From JAENVT01 sp963805445 (GTDB lineage: Bacteria > Actinomycetota > Acidimicrobiia > Acidimicrobiales > Ilumatobacteraceae), in NCBI GenBank assembly GCA_963805445.1, contig CAWDUI010000055.1, positions 248,001-312,000 on the forward strand: 64,000 nt of DNA, in the 5' to 3' direction. A model generated the notes under the pieces. That model had not been told where the DNA came from. It ran no database searches and saw nothing but the letters and a program-made list of their open reading frames with translations. The translations under genes and the position numbers were made by a program. How positions within the stretch are numbered: position 1 is the stretch's first letter; each line of letters opens with the position of its first letter. Shown piece after piece: positions 29,155 through 39,303 of this stretch.

Positions 29155-29511
29155 GTGAGCGGGGTGCGGCTTGGGGTAATGGTCGGGGCGACGCTGTTCT
29201 TGCCGATCGCCGCCGCTTCGTGCGGCGACGACGGGGCCTCGAGCGCAACGCTGCCACCCATCGTGACGGTCTCGACGACCACCACCATCTTGATCACCAC
29301 GACGACCGTGCAGACGTACTACACCGTGCAGCGCGGCGACACCCTCTTCAAGATCGCCAAGGCCTTCCAGGTCCGCCTCGCCGATCTGCAGGCGTTGAAC
29401 GGCATCACCAATCCCGACTCCATCCAGGCCGGCCAGGAACTGCAGATCCCCACGGGGGTTGTGGTGTACAACACACTGCCTTCACCAGTGACGACACCCG
29501 TCACCACGTAG
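29155..29511 (+). CDS. Small LysM-domain lipoprotein
   Basis: 118-residue exported protein. The N-terminus MSGVRLGVMVGATLFLPIAA ends in ASCGDDG, a plausible lipobox with Cys about residue 23. A Thr-rich linker leads to one LysM domain (YYTVQRGDTLFKIAKAFQV to AGQELQIPTG), which binds peptidoglycan glycan strands. A short Thr/Pro tail ends the protein. It carries no catalytic domain, so it may be an adaptor or wall anchor. The start is GTG 29155. Confidence 0.82.
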   Translation: MSGVRLGVMVGATLFLPIAAASCGDDGASSATLPPIVTVSTTTTILITTTTVQTYYTVQRGDTLFKIAKAFQVRLADLQALNGITNPDSIQAGQELQIPTGVVVYNTLPSPVTTPVTT

Positions 29512-29521
29512 GATTTGGGCC

Positions 29522-30227
29522 ATGAGCTTCTGGCCCACGCAGGAACACTGGAGCGTGCAGATCCCGCTCCACACACCACACCGCCGCATGCAGGCGCTCG
29601 CCGAAACCGGGTTCGTCGCCCTCACCGACGCCGACTTCGACGTCGCGCCTGCAGGAGTGGCTGGCGCTCGAGTACATGGACTGGAAGAGCGGCGGCGACA
29701 CCAACTTCGCCCCGCTGGCGTCGGCCGATGGGCAACTCGACTGCCGTGGGTTCTGGGACAAGGGCAAGACCGACAAGGGTGCGTTGTGGACGTCGAACGC
29801 GGCCATCTCCCCGACCCTGCGCGACTACGTCGACAGCGTCGGCGCCAACTTCGGCCGGGTGCGGGTCATCAAGCTCGAGCCCCAGGACCGCGAGCAGGCC
29901 ATTCGCTCGATCCATCGAGACGACAACAACCGCTTCAATCCCGAGGACGAGGGCTGGGTGGTGCGCTCGTGGCTCGAGCTCACCGACAACCCCGACAGCT
30001 ACATGTTGCTGATGGACAACGGGCCCGACGGCCTGCCGGACCCGGCCACCGAAATGCGTGTGCCGTTGCACCGCGGTGCCCGGTTCTTGGTCGACACCCA
30101 GCGACTGTGGCACGTGGTGGTGCATCCCGGCACGGCCCCGCGGTACGCCCTGATCACCAGCTTCGAGACCAGCCCGGCTCTCGAGCACTGGGTCGACGTC
30201 CGCCTCCCGGTCGCCGCCACTCGCTGA
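29522..30227 (+). CDS. Unknown protein, possible cupin/2OG-oxygenase-like fold (frameshifted)
   Basis: No family is recognised with confidence. From ATG 29522 (MSFWPTQEHWSVQIPLHTPH) the first frame runs to about 29650, and after an indel the second frame continues ALEYMDWKSGGDTNFAPLA to the stop at 30227, about 235 residues in all. The C-terminal half has IRSIHRDDNNR, then RVPLHRGARFLVDTQRLWHV and HPGTAPRYALIT. An HxD-like pair, a distal His and a following Arg are the order of iron and 2-oxoglutarate ligands in aspartyl/prolyl hydroxylase-like proteins. That reading is inference. The gene starts 10 nt after the LysM lipoprotein gene and converges on the mutase gene. Confidence 0.6.
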
Positions 30228-30228
30228 G

Positions 30229-32193
30229 TCACTCGGCGCGGTGGGCGGCGGCGAGGTCGGCGATGTCGGCCATGATCGCCGCCAACTGGAAGTTCTTCGG
30301 GGTGTAGACGGCCGCGACTCCGGCAGCCAGCAAGGTCGCCTGGTCGCCATCGGGGATGATTCCGCCGACGATGACCGGGGCGTCGACCCCTTCGGCGCGC
30401 AGCGACGCGGACGATCGCCGGCACCAGTTCGAGGTGCGAGCCGCTGAGGATCGACAGGCCGATGACGTCGGGATCCTCGTCACGCGCCGAGGCCACGATC
30501 TGCGCAGGGGTGAGGCGGATGCCGGAGTACACGACCTCCATGCCGGCATCACGCGCCGCAACGGCGATCTGTTCGGCACCGTTCGAGTGACCGTCGAGGC
30601 CCGGCTTGGCCACCAGCAGTCGCGGCGGGCCGCCGGGCATCGACTTCACCCGGGCGGCCACGGCGGCCAGCCCACCGCCGCGGTCGACCGGCCGCCGCAG
30701 CCACGCCGGTCGGGGCCCGGTACTCACCGAACACGTCGCGCAGCGCGCCGGACCACTCGCCCGTCGTGCCGCCGGCCCGGGCCAGATCGATCGACGGTTC
30801 CATGATGTTGGTGCCGTCGGCCGCCGCTCTCGTCAACGCGGCCAGCGCCGCGGCAACCGCTTCGCCGTCGCGCGCCGCCCGCCAGGCGCGCGACGTCGGC
30901 GATCGTCTCGGCCTCCAACGCCGGATCCACCGTCAAGATGTTGCCGGGCGTGGCCAGTGGCGACTCGGCGGTCTCGGTGAACACGTTCACGCCGACGACC
31001 TCCTGCTGGCCCGACTCGATTCGCCGGGTGCGCTCGACCATCGAACGCACCAGCCGGCCCTTCAACTCGTCGATCGCGTCGAACGCGCCGCCCATCTCCA
31101 GCACGTCGGCCAGCTCCGCCCACGCTGCGTCGCGCAGCTCGGCCGTGCGGGCCTCGATCACCGCTGAACCATCGAAGATGTCGTCGTACTCCAGCAGATC
31201 GCTCTCGAACGCCAAGACCTGTTGCATGCGCAGCGACCACTGCTGGTCCCACGGGCGCGGCAACCCGAGCGCCTCGTTCCACGCCGGCAGTTGGATGGAA
31301 CGCGCCCGCGCCCGCTTCGACAACGTGACTGCCAGCATCTCCAGCACGATGCGCTGCACGTTGTTCTCCGGTTGGGCTTCGGTGAGCCCGAGCGAGTTGA
31401 CCTGCACGCCGTAGCGGAAGCGTCGGGCGCGCTCGTCGGTGACGCCGTACCGCTCGAGGCCGATCCGATCCCACAGCTCGGTCAGGGCACGCAACTTGCA
31501 CACCTCTTCGACGAAGCGAATGCCCGCGTTGACGAAGAACGAGATCGACCCGTAGACCTGCGAGAACTGGTCGGGCTCGACCTGGCCGGAGTCGCGCACC
31601 GCATCGAGCACACCGATCGCCGTCGCCAGCGCATAGGCGATCTCCTGCACGGGTGTCGCCCCGGCTTCTTGCAGGTGATAGCTGCACACGTTGATCGGGT
31701 TCCACTTCGGCGCGTTGGCGGCGCACCAGGCGACCATGTCGACGATCAGCCGGCGCGACTCGGCCGGCGGGAAGATGTACGTGCCTCTCGACAAGTACTC
31801 CTTGACGATGTCGTTCTGTGTCGTGCCGCGCAGCTCGTGCGCGGCGACGCCCTGCGATTCGGCGTTGGCGACGTACAGCGCCAGCATCCACGCCGCCGTG
31901 GCGTTGATCGTCATCGACGTGTTCATCTCCGCCGGTGGGATCCCGTCGAGCAGCGTCCGCATGTGCCCGAGATGGGCAACCGGCACGCCGACCTTGCCGA
32001 CCTCGCCGTGCGCCAACGGCTCGTCGGGGTCGTACCCGGTCTGGGTGGGGAGGTCGAAGGCGATGGACAGCCCGGTCTGACCCTTGGCCAGATTGGCCCG
32101 ATACAGCTCGTTCGACGCGCCTGCGGTCGAGTGCCCCGAGTAGGTCCGCATCAGCCACGGTTGGTCGCGCTTGGGTCGTTCGGCGGGCGGCAT
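30229..32193 (-). CDS. ecm: Ethylmalonyl-CoA mutase, B12-dependent (frameshifted)
   Basis: Adenosylcobalamin-dependent mutase of the methylmalonyl-CoA mutase family. Features that fit the ethylmalonyl-CoA (Ecm/MeaA) subgroup are the start MRTYSGHSTAGASNELYR, FDLPTQTGYDPDEPLA, GTTQNDIVKEYLSRGTYIFP and PWDQQWSLRMQQVLAFE. The C-terminal B12 domain is fused and has LDGHSNGAEQIA, the DxHxxG motif with the lower-ligand His, then VIVGGIIPDGD. Ecm converts ethylmalonyl-CoA to methylsuccinyl-CoA in acetyl-CoA assimilation. ATG 32193 is the start (the frame is also open from a TTG two codons earlier). Indels occur near 30890, 30700 and 30415; the joined length of about 655 residues is normal. Confidence 0.85.
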
Positions 32194-32388
32194 CGACAAA
32201 GTGTTGCCGCTCGTTCAAGGATTTTGATGGGGCTGCAGAGATTTTCCTCAAGAAAAGCTCAAGTCCACCACAGAGCGCTCCGATATCTCATCAGCACGGT
32301 GCGAAAGGTTCGGCGGAACTTTCTAGCGGGCGGAGTCAATCGGTGGTGTCAGAGACGGCGGCAAACCTCGACACAGCGATTGGGCGCC

Positions 32389-32416
32389 GGTGCCGGTGGG
32401 GCAACCCACCGGCACC
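32389..32416. terminator. Perfect 12-bp hairpin between aat and ecm
   Basis: GGTGCCGGTGGG (32389-32400) and its exact complement (32405-32416) close a GCAA loop. It lies 34 nt past the aat stop in the 256-nt gap before ecm. No T-run follows on either side, so it would be an actinomycete-type I-shaped terminator at best. I see no gene in 32194-32449, which must also contain the ecm promoter. Confidence 0.6.
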
Positions 32417-32449
32417 GATGCACCGGTGCACGCAGCCGGCCGGCGTCCC

Positions 32450-33106
32450 TCAGGCGTCGGTCACTGCGTCCGCGAGGTGCCGGAGATACACGTCGCGCGG
32501 CATGTCGATCGCCCCGACCGACGCCAGATGGGGCGTCGTCCACTGCACGTCGAGCAGCGTCGCACCGGAGTCCACGAGCCAGTCGACCAGATTGACCAAG
32601 GCGACCTTGGAGGCATCCGTCGCGTCGCTGAACATCGACTCGCCGGCGAACAGCCCGCGAATCCGCACGCCGTACAACCCGCCGACGAGATGGCCGTCGA
32701 GGTACGACTCGACGCTGTGGGCCCAGCCGAGCCGGTGCAGCTCTTCGTAGGCATCGACGAACTGTGGCGTGATCCACCCGTGCGGCCGCTCCGGATCGCC
32801 GCACCGTTCCATCACCTCGCGAAACCGGTTGTCGAAGCGCACGTCGTAACGCCGACAGCTTCGCCGCAGCGATCGCGACACGATCAACCCGTCGAGCGGG
32901 ATCACGCCACGCGGATCCGGCGACCACCATCCAAGTGTCTTCTTGCGCAGCGGCATGGGGAAGATCCCACTGCGGTAGGCGGCCAGGAGCGTTCCTGGGG
33001 CGAGGTCGGCACCGATCCCACACAGACCGTGCTCGTCGGCCAGCTCCGGCGCCGGCAAGCGCCACCGGTTGGGCGGCGGTTCGATCGGTGGTCGTCCGGT
33101 GTACAT
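32450..33106 (-). CDS. aat: Leucyl/phenylalanyl-tRNA-protein transferase
   Basis: Adds Leu or Phe from tRNA to N-terminal Arg/Lys of proteins, making them N-end-rule substrates for ClpS-ClpAP. Family marks: GLCGIGADLAPGTLLAAYRSG and IFPMP near the N-terminus, GWWSPDPRGVIPL, and HSVESYLDGHLVGGLYGVR with MFSDATDASKVALVNLV. The 218 residues match. ATG 33106 (MYTGRPPIEPP) was chosen; an in-frame GTG three codons upstream is possible. The gene is 19 nt downstream of the acyl-CoA dehydrogenase gene on the same strand. Confidence 0.92.
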   Translation of the reverse strand: MYTGRPPIEPPPNRWRLPAPELADEHGLCGIGADLAPGTLLAAYRSGIFPMPLRKKTLGWWSPDPRGVIPLDGLIVSRSLRRSCRRYDVRFDNRFREVMERCGDPERPHGWITPQFVDAYEELHRLGWAHSVESYLDGHLVGGLYGVRIRGLFAGESMFSDATDASKVALVNLVDWLVDSGATLLDVQWTTPHLASVGAIDMPRDVYLRHLADAVTDA

Positions 33107-33125
33107 GTCGGTCACTGGGTGTCGG

Positions 33126-33982
33126 TCAGTAGGTGTAGAAGCCTTGTTTGGTCTTGCGGCCGAGATGGCCGGCGGCGACCAGGTCGAGCAGCGTCTGCGC
33201 CGGCGCATCGCCCGGCGCCCCGAACTCGGCGTAGACCGTCTCCAGGATCGCCACGGAGGTGTCGAGGCCGACGAGGTCGAGCAGGGCGAACGGGCCCATC
33301 GGGAAGTTGCACCCTCCCTTCATCGCCGTGTCGATCGACTCCATCGACGCCGTGCCGCGTTCCAACATGCGCACCGCGTTGTTGAGGTACGGGAACAGCA
33401 GTGCGTTGACGATGAAGCCGGCGTGGTCCTGCACATCGACCGCATCTTTGCCGCAGGCGGCGACGAACGCCATCGCCGTCTCGATTGTCGCGTCACTGGC
33501 GGTGAGCGGCCGCACCACTTCGACCAGGCTCATCACCGTCGCCGGATTGAAGAAGTGGATGCCGCACACCTGCTCCGGCCGCGACGTTGCCAGCGCCAGG
33601 TCGATCACCGGCAGCGTCGACGTGTTCGTCGCCAGGATCGCCGACGGCTTGGTGGCGTGGTCGAGCTCGGCGAACAGCGCCAGCTTCACGCCGATCTCCT
33701 CGACCACCGACTCGATCACCAGGTCGCATTCGCCGAACAAGCCGAAGCCCTCGGTTGCGGTGATCCGTGACATCACCGCCGTTCGCTCGTCGGCGGTCGT
33801 CCTGCCCCGCTCGACCGCCTTCGCCTGGCCGGCGTCGATCGTGCGCCAGCACCGCATCGGCCGACGACTGCGACCGCGACGACACGATCACGTGCGTATC
33901 CGGCCCTGGCGGCCACCTCGGCCAGCCCGGCGCCCATGATCCCCGACCCGACAATGCCGACCGTTCGTATCTCCAGCGCCAC
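33126..33982 (-). CDS. 3-hydroxybutyryl-CoA dehydrogenase (frameshifted)
   Basis: NAD(P)-dependent 3-hydroxyacyl-CoA dehydrogenase. The Rossmann site IRTVGIVGSGIMGAGLAEVA is at the N-terminus from GTG 33982. After two indels near 33895 and 33850 the main frame continues TIDAGQAKAVERG, with LVIESVVEE, TNTSTLPVIDLA, the catalytic IHFFNPATVMSLVEVV (His of the His-Glu pair) and the C-terminal dimerisation domain GFIVNALLFPYLNNAVRML. About 285 residues, as usual. It could supply crotonyl-CoA precursors to the ethylmalonyl-CoA pathway together with the nearby mutase, or work in butyrate/PHB metabolism. Confidence 0.9.
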
Positions 33983-34037
33983 GACACGACTGTAGCTACC
34001 CGTGGGTAACTTACGCAATCCGGCTACGGTCGCACCC

Positions 34038-34658
34038 GTGACAACCGAAGCCGAATCCGTTGGAGCCGACGGCATCGCTGCAGCACTGGCCTTCTTCATG
34101 GAGGCCGACCGACTGAAGGGCGTCGAGCGGCAGAACCGGCTGGCCGACGGCAGCCGGCGCGAGAACACAGCCGAGCATTCATGGCACCTCGGCATCGCCG
34201 CCCTGGTCCTGGCCCCGTTCGCGACCGAGCCGATCGACGTCGGGGTCGCCGTGGCGATGGCCCTCGTGCACGACATCGTCGAGATCGACGCCGGCGACAC
34301 CTTCGCCTACGACGAGGCCGACGCGGCCGCCACCAAGCAGGCCCGCGAAGAGGCCGCCGCCGACCGCCTGTTCGGCCTGCTGCCGGTGCCCACCGGTCGC
34401 CGATTTCGCGAGCTGTGGGACGAATACGAGCGCGGCGACACGCCCGAGGCGCGGTTCGTGATGGCCATCGACCGGCTGGCGCCGATGATGCTGAACCTCG
34501 CCGAGGGCGCCTCCACATGGAGAGAGCACGGCATCACCCGCTCCCGCGTGATCGCCCGCAATGGACCGCACATCGACAAGTCGTTGCCCGACGCGTGGCG
34601 CACGGTGCTGGCCCAACTCGACGATGCCGTGGCCAACGGGATCGTCGACCCGGCGTGA
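34038..34658 (+). CDS. HD-domain phosphohydrolase (YfbR/HDDC2-like)
   Basis: 206-residue HD protein of the 5'-deoxynucleotidase type. Metal ligands are NTAEHSWHLG (His), ALVHDIVEIDAGD (the HD pair and Glu/Asp) and the later Asp in VMAIDRLAPMML. Such enzymes hydrolyse dNMPs to nucleosides. GTG 34038 (VTTEAESVGADG) was chosen; GTG 34002 would add 12 residues that look non-coding. The gene is divergent from the hydroxyacyl-CoA dehydrogenase gene and 67 nt upstream of the phosphatase ORF. Confidence 0.85.
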   Translation: MTTEAESVGADGIAAALAFFMEADRLKGVERQNRLADGSRRENTAEHSWHLGIAALVLAPFATEPIDVGVAVAMALVHDIVEIDAGDTFAYDEADAAATKQAREEAAADRLFGLLPVPTGRRFRELWDEYERGDTPEARFVMAIDRLAPMMLNLAEGASTWREHGITRSRVIARNGPHIDKSLPDAWRTVLAQLDDAVANGIVDPA

Positions 34659-34725
34659 CGGAGTTCATCGACAGTTCACCGGGCAGCGCGGACCTGGCGA
34701 CGCTCGCCTCGGTACCCTGATCTGA

Positions 34726-36153
34726 GTGACCACTGAGCTACTCCCCAACCTCGCCTCCGATCCGGATCGCCTGGTCGCCTTGGAAGCCGTGCACAACTTC
34801 CGTGACCTCGGCGGCTACCGCACTGCAGACGGGCGCATCACGCTGTGGCGCACCCTGTTTCGGGCCGATGGCCTCTACCGGCTGACATCGGCCGACGTGG
34901 CCACGCTCGAACCGCTCGGTCTCCAGACCGTGATCGACCTGCGCAGTGTCACCGAACTCGACGAGCGAGGCCGCTTCCCGGTCGATGCGCACCCGGTCGT
35001 GTTCCACCACCTCCCCATCGTCGACGCCACCTGGGCCGACGTCGACCGCCCCGCATACGAACGCGACGAAGACTTCTTGGTCTGGGCCTACCAGGAGATG
35101 CTGTCGGTCGGCGCACCCCGCTTCGCCAAGGCGTTCGACGCCCTGGCACAACCCGGCGCACTCCCGGCCGTGTTCCACTGCGCCGCCGGCAAGGACCGCA
35201 CGGGCCTGCTCGCCGCGCTGCTGCTCGGCTCGCTCGGCGTCTCGCACGACGACATCGTCGCCGACTACGAACTGACCGTCGAGGGCATGGCTCGCTTCCG
35301 CACCTGGGCCGAACGCGAATGGCCCGAGTGGTCGGCGCGGATGGCCTCGATGCCCACGGCGTTCGGCGCCGCGCTGCCCGACGCGATGCGCGAGATCATC
35401 GACGAACTCAGCACCCAGCACGGCAGCATCCGCAACTACGTGCGGTCGATCGGTGTCAGCGACGACACGCTGGCCACGCTTGGAATCCGTGCTGCTCGGC
35501 TGAGCAGGCCTACGCTCGCCGTGATGAACGGCATCCTCGCATTGCAAGGTGGCGGCCCGTTCGCCGCCAACGACGAGCTCGACCGGCGGCTGCTGTCCGC
35601 CGCAGGCGTGTCGAAGGTGGTCATGCTGCCGACCGCCGATGCCTACGAGCACCCCGAACTGCTCGTCGCCGCGTCCATGCACTGGGCCGAGCGGCTCGAC
35701 ATCGAAGTCGAAGCGCTGATGGTGATGCGCCGCGGCGAGGCGATGGACGAGAGCGCCGTGGCCGTCGTGCGTGGCGCCGGCGCGGTGTACCTGGTCGGTG
35801 ACCAACCGCTGCACCTGCGCTCGGTGCTGAAGGGCACTCCGTTGTGGGAAGCCATCACGCAAGTGCTGGCCGACGGCGGCGTGGTGGCCGCCACTGGCGG
35901 CAGCGCCGCGGCGATGTGCGACCCGATGGTCGACCCGCGCGGCGGTGCGTTCACCCTCGGCCTCGGCCTGATCGATGGCATCGCCCTGGTGACCGAGGCC
36001 GAGACCTGGTCGGCCGAGCGGCTGCACCGCACGCTGAAGCTGGCCAACACCCCCGTCGCCGAACTGCCCAGTGGCGCGGCGTTGGTGCACACCGCCGACG
36101 GCTGGGAGCAGGTCGGCGACGTCGTCATGCACGGCGAGCTGCCGACCGTGTGA
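34726..36153 (+). CDS. Tyrosine phosphatase / S51 peptidase-like ORF, fused or joined by an indel
   Basis: One 475-codon frame carries two unrelated domains. Residues 1-255 form a bacterial tyrosine/lipid phosphatase: HNFRDLGGYRT and the loop HCAAGKDRTG with the nucleophilic Cys. Residues 265-475 form a class I glutamine-amidotransferase-like S51 peptidase domain (cyanophycinase/dipeptidase E): ILALQGGGPFAAND and ATGGSAAAMCDP, with the Ser in the elbow. In many actinomycetes these are separate neighbouring genes. Here a one-base shift near 35482 would give LRESVLLG and a TGA at 35501-35503, followed 18-21 nt later by GTG 35521 or ATG 35524. The single reading frame may therefore be an assembly artefact. 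Substrates are unknown. Confidence 0.82.
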   Translation: MTTELLPNLASDPDRLVALEAVHNFRDLGGYRTADGRITLWRTLFRADGLYRLTSADVATLEPLGLQTVIDLRSVTELDERGRFPVDAHPVVFHHLPIVDATWADVDRPAYERDEDFLVWAYQEMLSVGAPRFAKAFDALAQPGALPAVFHCAAGKDRTGLLAALLLGSLGVSHDDIVADYELTVEGMARFRTWAEREWPEWSARMASMPTAFGAALPDAMREIIDELSTQHGSIRNYVRSIGVSDDTLATLGIRAARLSRPTLAVMNGILALQGGGPFAANDELDRRLLSAAGVSKVVMLPTADAYEHPELLVAASMHWAERLDIEVEALMVMRRGEAMDESAVAVVRGAGAVYLVGDQPLHLRSVLKGTPLWEAITQVLADGGVVAATGGSAAAMCDPMVDPRGGAFTLGLGLIDGIALVTEAETWSAERLHRTLKLANTPVAELPSGAALVHTADGWEQVGDVVMHGELPTV

Positions 36154-36167
36154 GGCGCATCGACGCC

Positions 36168-36205
36168 AGTCACGAAACTCCGGTTGCACCGGAGAATCGG
36201 TGACT
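36168..36205. terminator. Nested hairpin between convergent genes
   Basis: CTCCGGT (36178-36184) pairs with ACCGGAG (36188-36194), and AGTCAC (36168-36173) with GTGACT (36200-36205), giving a two-tier hairpin in the gap between the convergent S51-peptidase and cyclophilin genes. No U-run. Probably a bidirectional terminator. Confidence 0.55.
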
Positions 36206-36216
36206 TGCTCGGCGTC

Positions 36217-37078
36217 TCAGGTCTCGGTGATGGTGACCGACTGCACGATGATCTGGTCGAGGGGCGGGACCCCGTTGGCGGCCTGGTCGGGGTTGCCCAG
36301 GGCGTCGAGGACCTTGACGGTGGTGTCGAGGCCATCGGTCACCTGACCGAACAGCGAGTACTTGGGCGACAGGGCCGCGCCGCTGTCGCCGGTGATGATG
36401 AAGAACTGGCTGCCGTTGGTGTCGACGCCGGAGTTGGCCATGGCGACCGAGCCGATCTTGTACGAGCCGGCGGCCGGCAACTCGTCGGCGAACGAGTAGC
36501 CGGGGCCACCCGAGCCGGTGCCGGTCGGGTCGCCGCATTGCACCGCGAATCCGGGGATCGCCCGATGACAGATCGTGTTGTCGAAGAAGTGGTAGCGGGC
36601 GAGCACGACGAAGTTGTTGACGGTCAGCGGGGCGGCGCCGGCGTCGAGGGCGATCGTGTAGGCGCCCTTGTCGGTCGTGACCACGGCCGTGTAGGTCTTG
36701 GTCGCATCGATGCAACTCGGTGGCGCCTTGGCGAAGGTGATGGTCCGCGGCGAGCTTCCATCGGCGGCGGGGCACGGGGTGTCGCCGGTGAGAGTGGCGC
36801 CGGCGATCGTGCTGGGTAGCGGCGTGAGCGTGGTCGTGGGGATGTTCGGGTCGACGGTATCCGTACGGGTCGACGGTCGGGGTGGTGGCCTTCGCGGCAC
36901 TGTCACCGCCGCCCACCAGCTTGATGACGCCGATCAGGGCCAACGCCGCCAGCGGGATCAGCAGCACGTACATCCCAGTGCGCTTGCGCTTCACGGTTCG
37001 TGCCTGACGGGCGAGTTCCTCCAGGCGCTGCTGGCGATTGGCTTTCTGACGTTCACGCTTAGGGGTTCCCACGAACAC
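36217..37078 (-). CDS. Membrane-anchored cyclophilin-type peptidylprolyl isomerase (frameshifted)
   Basis: Prolyl cis-trans isomerase at the outer membrane face. A basic cytosolic start (GTPKRERQKANRQQR) and one membrane helix (MYVLLIPLAALALIGVIKLV, about residues 36-55) lead into a Thr/Pro linker where the frame shifts near 36870. The cyclophilin domain shows NNFVVLARYHFFDNTICHR, GGPGYSFADE, GSVAMANSGVDTNGSQFF and YSLFGQVTDGLD. The Arg of FHR is conserved as CHR; the drug-binding Trp is absent, common in bacterial forms. GTG 37078 and GTG 37072 are both possible starts. Rejoined length is about 285 residues. Confidence 0.88.
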
Positions 37079-37202
37079 GTGAGGCTAGCGGCGAGCCGGG
37101 CAACAACGCTTGCAGCTCAAGTCCTCTCCGCATCGTGCCGATTCCTCGGGTGAACAGGCCAACCGGCCCGATGACGACACCAGGAACAACGTGCAGGCAG
37201 GA

Positions 37203-39303
37203 ATGAACCGAAGGGCGCACAGAGTTGGACGCGGGCTGACATGCCTCGGCCTGCTGTCGACCGCCGCATACCTCGGCTGGCGTATCACGACGCTGCCCGG
37301 TCATTCGCCCGTGTGGCTGGTCGGGCTGGCACTCGTCGTCGAGTTGGCCGGCTTCGTGGTCTCCGGCGTGTTGATGTGGGCGTTGTGGCACGGCCCGGGC
37401 GCTTGCGTCGAGCAGGCCGCATTGTCGTTCGAGGAGCACCTCGGTCTCGATCCGACTCACGTCGATGTCGTCGTGCGCGTCGACCACCAGCCGATCCATC
37501 ACATCCGCGGCACGTTGCTGTCGCTGCAGTCGATGGCGACCGGCCAGCACGTCGTGGTCGACCTCGGGGCCCGGCCGGAGGTGGCAGCCCTGGCAGCGGA
37601 GTTCGGCGCAGTGTACGCGGCCACCGATCTCGAGGATCACAACGGCCTGAAGACATCCAACGCGGCCTCGTCGTCACCGATCTTCTTCCTGCTCGACGCC
37701 GGCGACATCCCGAGCGTGCGCGCGAGTCCACGCTCTGCTCCCGCTGATGGGCGACGACAGCGTCGCGGTCGTGATCGGGCAGGCGCAGATGGCCGACGAC
37801 GACTCCGCCGAGCACGGGCCGAACGGGCTCCACGAGCTGACGTTCGAACGCACCACGCTCAATCCTGCGCTCGGCGCGCGGGGTTCATCGCTGCTCGTCG
37901 ACTCGGGGGCGCTGATCCGCCGTGCGGCGATCGACAGCGTCGAGGTCGGCGACGAGGAGCCGATCGAGGCGCAGGCCTACTGGTCGATGGCGCTGATGAA
38001 CGAGGGGTGGAAGGTCGTGGCCGCCACCGGCTCGCCGGTGCTCGTGCGCCAGGTGGTGCAGTCGCAGGACGAGGTGTACGAGCGTCGTGTGCGGCATGCT
38101 CGTGCGCTGCGAACGATGGTGTTCGGGTCCGACGGCATCCTTCGCTTGAACTCGTTGCGTCTCGGCCAACGTCTGGCGATCACCGCGGCGGCCGTGCGGC
38201 CGTTGTCGGGACTGCGTCGCGTTGGTTTCATCGCCGTGATCGTCGGGTCGCTGCTGACCGGCTCGCTGCCGCTGCGTCCCAACGTTGCCGTGCTTGCCGC
38301 GTTCTGGGCCCCGGGCTGGATCCTCACGTCGCTCGGCCTGGCCCTGATGAGCTGCTGGACGATGCGTCCCGGCGACCGCACCCGCTGGTCACTGCGCAAC
38401 CTCGGCGCGTCGTGCCAGGGCATGCGTCACCCCCTCGCGTTCGATCAGCGTCGCGCCCCGATCATGACGCCGCATGCGCTGCAACACGGCGGCGCGCTGG
38501 TGGCGTCGGTCGTCGTTCTCAGCTCGGTGATGATGCTGCGCGGCCTGAGCGAGCGGTGGACGCACGCACTCGGCGCGATGCCATATCAATGGCTCATCGG
38601 TTTGATGGTCGTCGCGTTGTGGTTGCTGACGATGTCGCTCGATGTGTTGCGGATCTTCGGCAAGCGCAACCAGTTGCGACGTGCCGCTCGCGTCGTCGCC
38701 TCGATCCCTGCCGAAGTCAACGACAACCCTGTGGCGGTATTCGACGTGACCGCCCTCGGCGCCGGTTTCGAGACCAATCAGGAACTGGAGCCAAGGCAGC
38801 GCCTGCTGCTCGATGCGACCATCACCACGTCGCGCGGCTGCGTCGACGTCTCCTTGCCGATCGTGGTGCGAAACATTCGCAAGGTGTCGACCGCGCCCGA
38901 TCCGGCAGGAGTGGAACGGTGGCGGGTCGGCGTGGAATTCGGCGACGCCCCTCCGCAAGCGATCAATCCCCTGATCGAGTACTGCATGATCGAACCGGCG
39001 CGGCAGCGACTCGGTCGACTGTCGACGTGGCTCGGCGACGAGGCGCTGGTGCCGGTCGAAGAGGTCGCCCAACCGGTGTTGGACGGCCGGCGCGTTGCCT
39101 TGCGGCTGATCTCGCTCCTGGCCGTTGGTGGCGCGCTCGCCAGCGCCCGACCCCGCGAGGGAACCGTCATCGCGACGTTGGTCTCGGCGATCTCGATCCT
39201 GATCGCCGCCGGCGTGCTTGCCGGCTCGGCACGACCGCGTCGAGCCCGATGGACCGCCGATCAATCGACGTCGTCGCCGTCTCCCGACTTGGCGATCAGG
39301 TAG
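37203..39303 (+). CDS. PilZ-domain membrane protein with a degenerate GT2-like domain (frameshifted)
   Basis: Multi-pass membrane protein with BcsA-like order: two N-terminal helices (CLGLLSTAAYLGWRI, LVGLALVVELAGFVVSG), a cytosolic GT2-like region, further helices and a PilZ domain. The GT2 part keeps strand patterns (VDVVVRVDHQP, FFLLDAGDIP) but lacks clear DxD, TED and QxxRW motifs (VGDEEPIEAQAYW stands near the TED site), so it may not be an active synthase. The PilZ domain shows RRAARVVASIPAEV and VFDVTALGAGFET, the RxxxR-like and D(x)SxxG-like c-di-GMP elements in altered form. A shift near 37715 splits the gene. The end overlaps the convergent YgjP gene by 43 nt. A c-di-GMP-regulated polysaccharide role is inference. 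Confidence 0.7.

Noticed and set aside
30229..32193. Methylmalonyl-CoA mutase (mutA/mutB)
   Set aside because: A single chain with fused B12 domain and the RTYSGHSTA start fits ethylmalonyl-CoA mutase better; no small subunit or meaB lies beside it.
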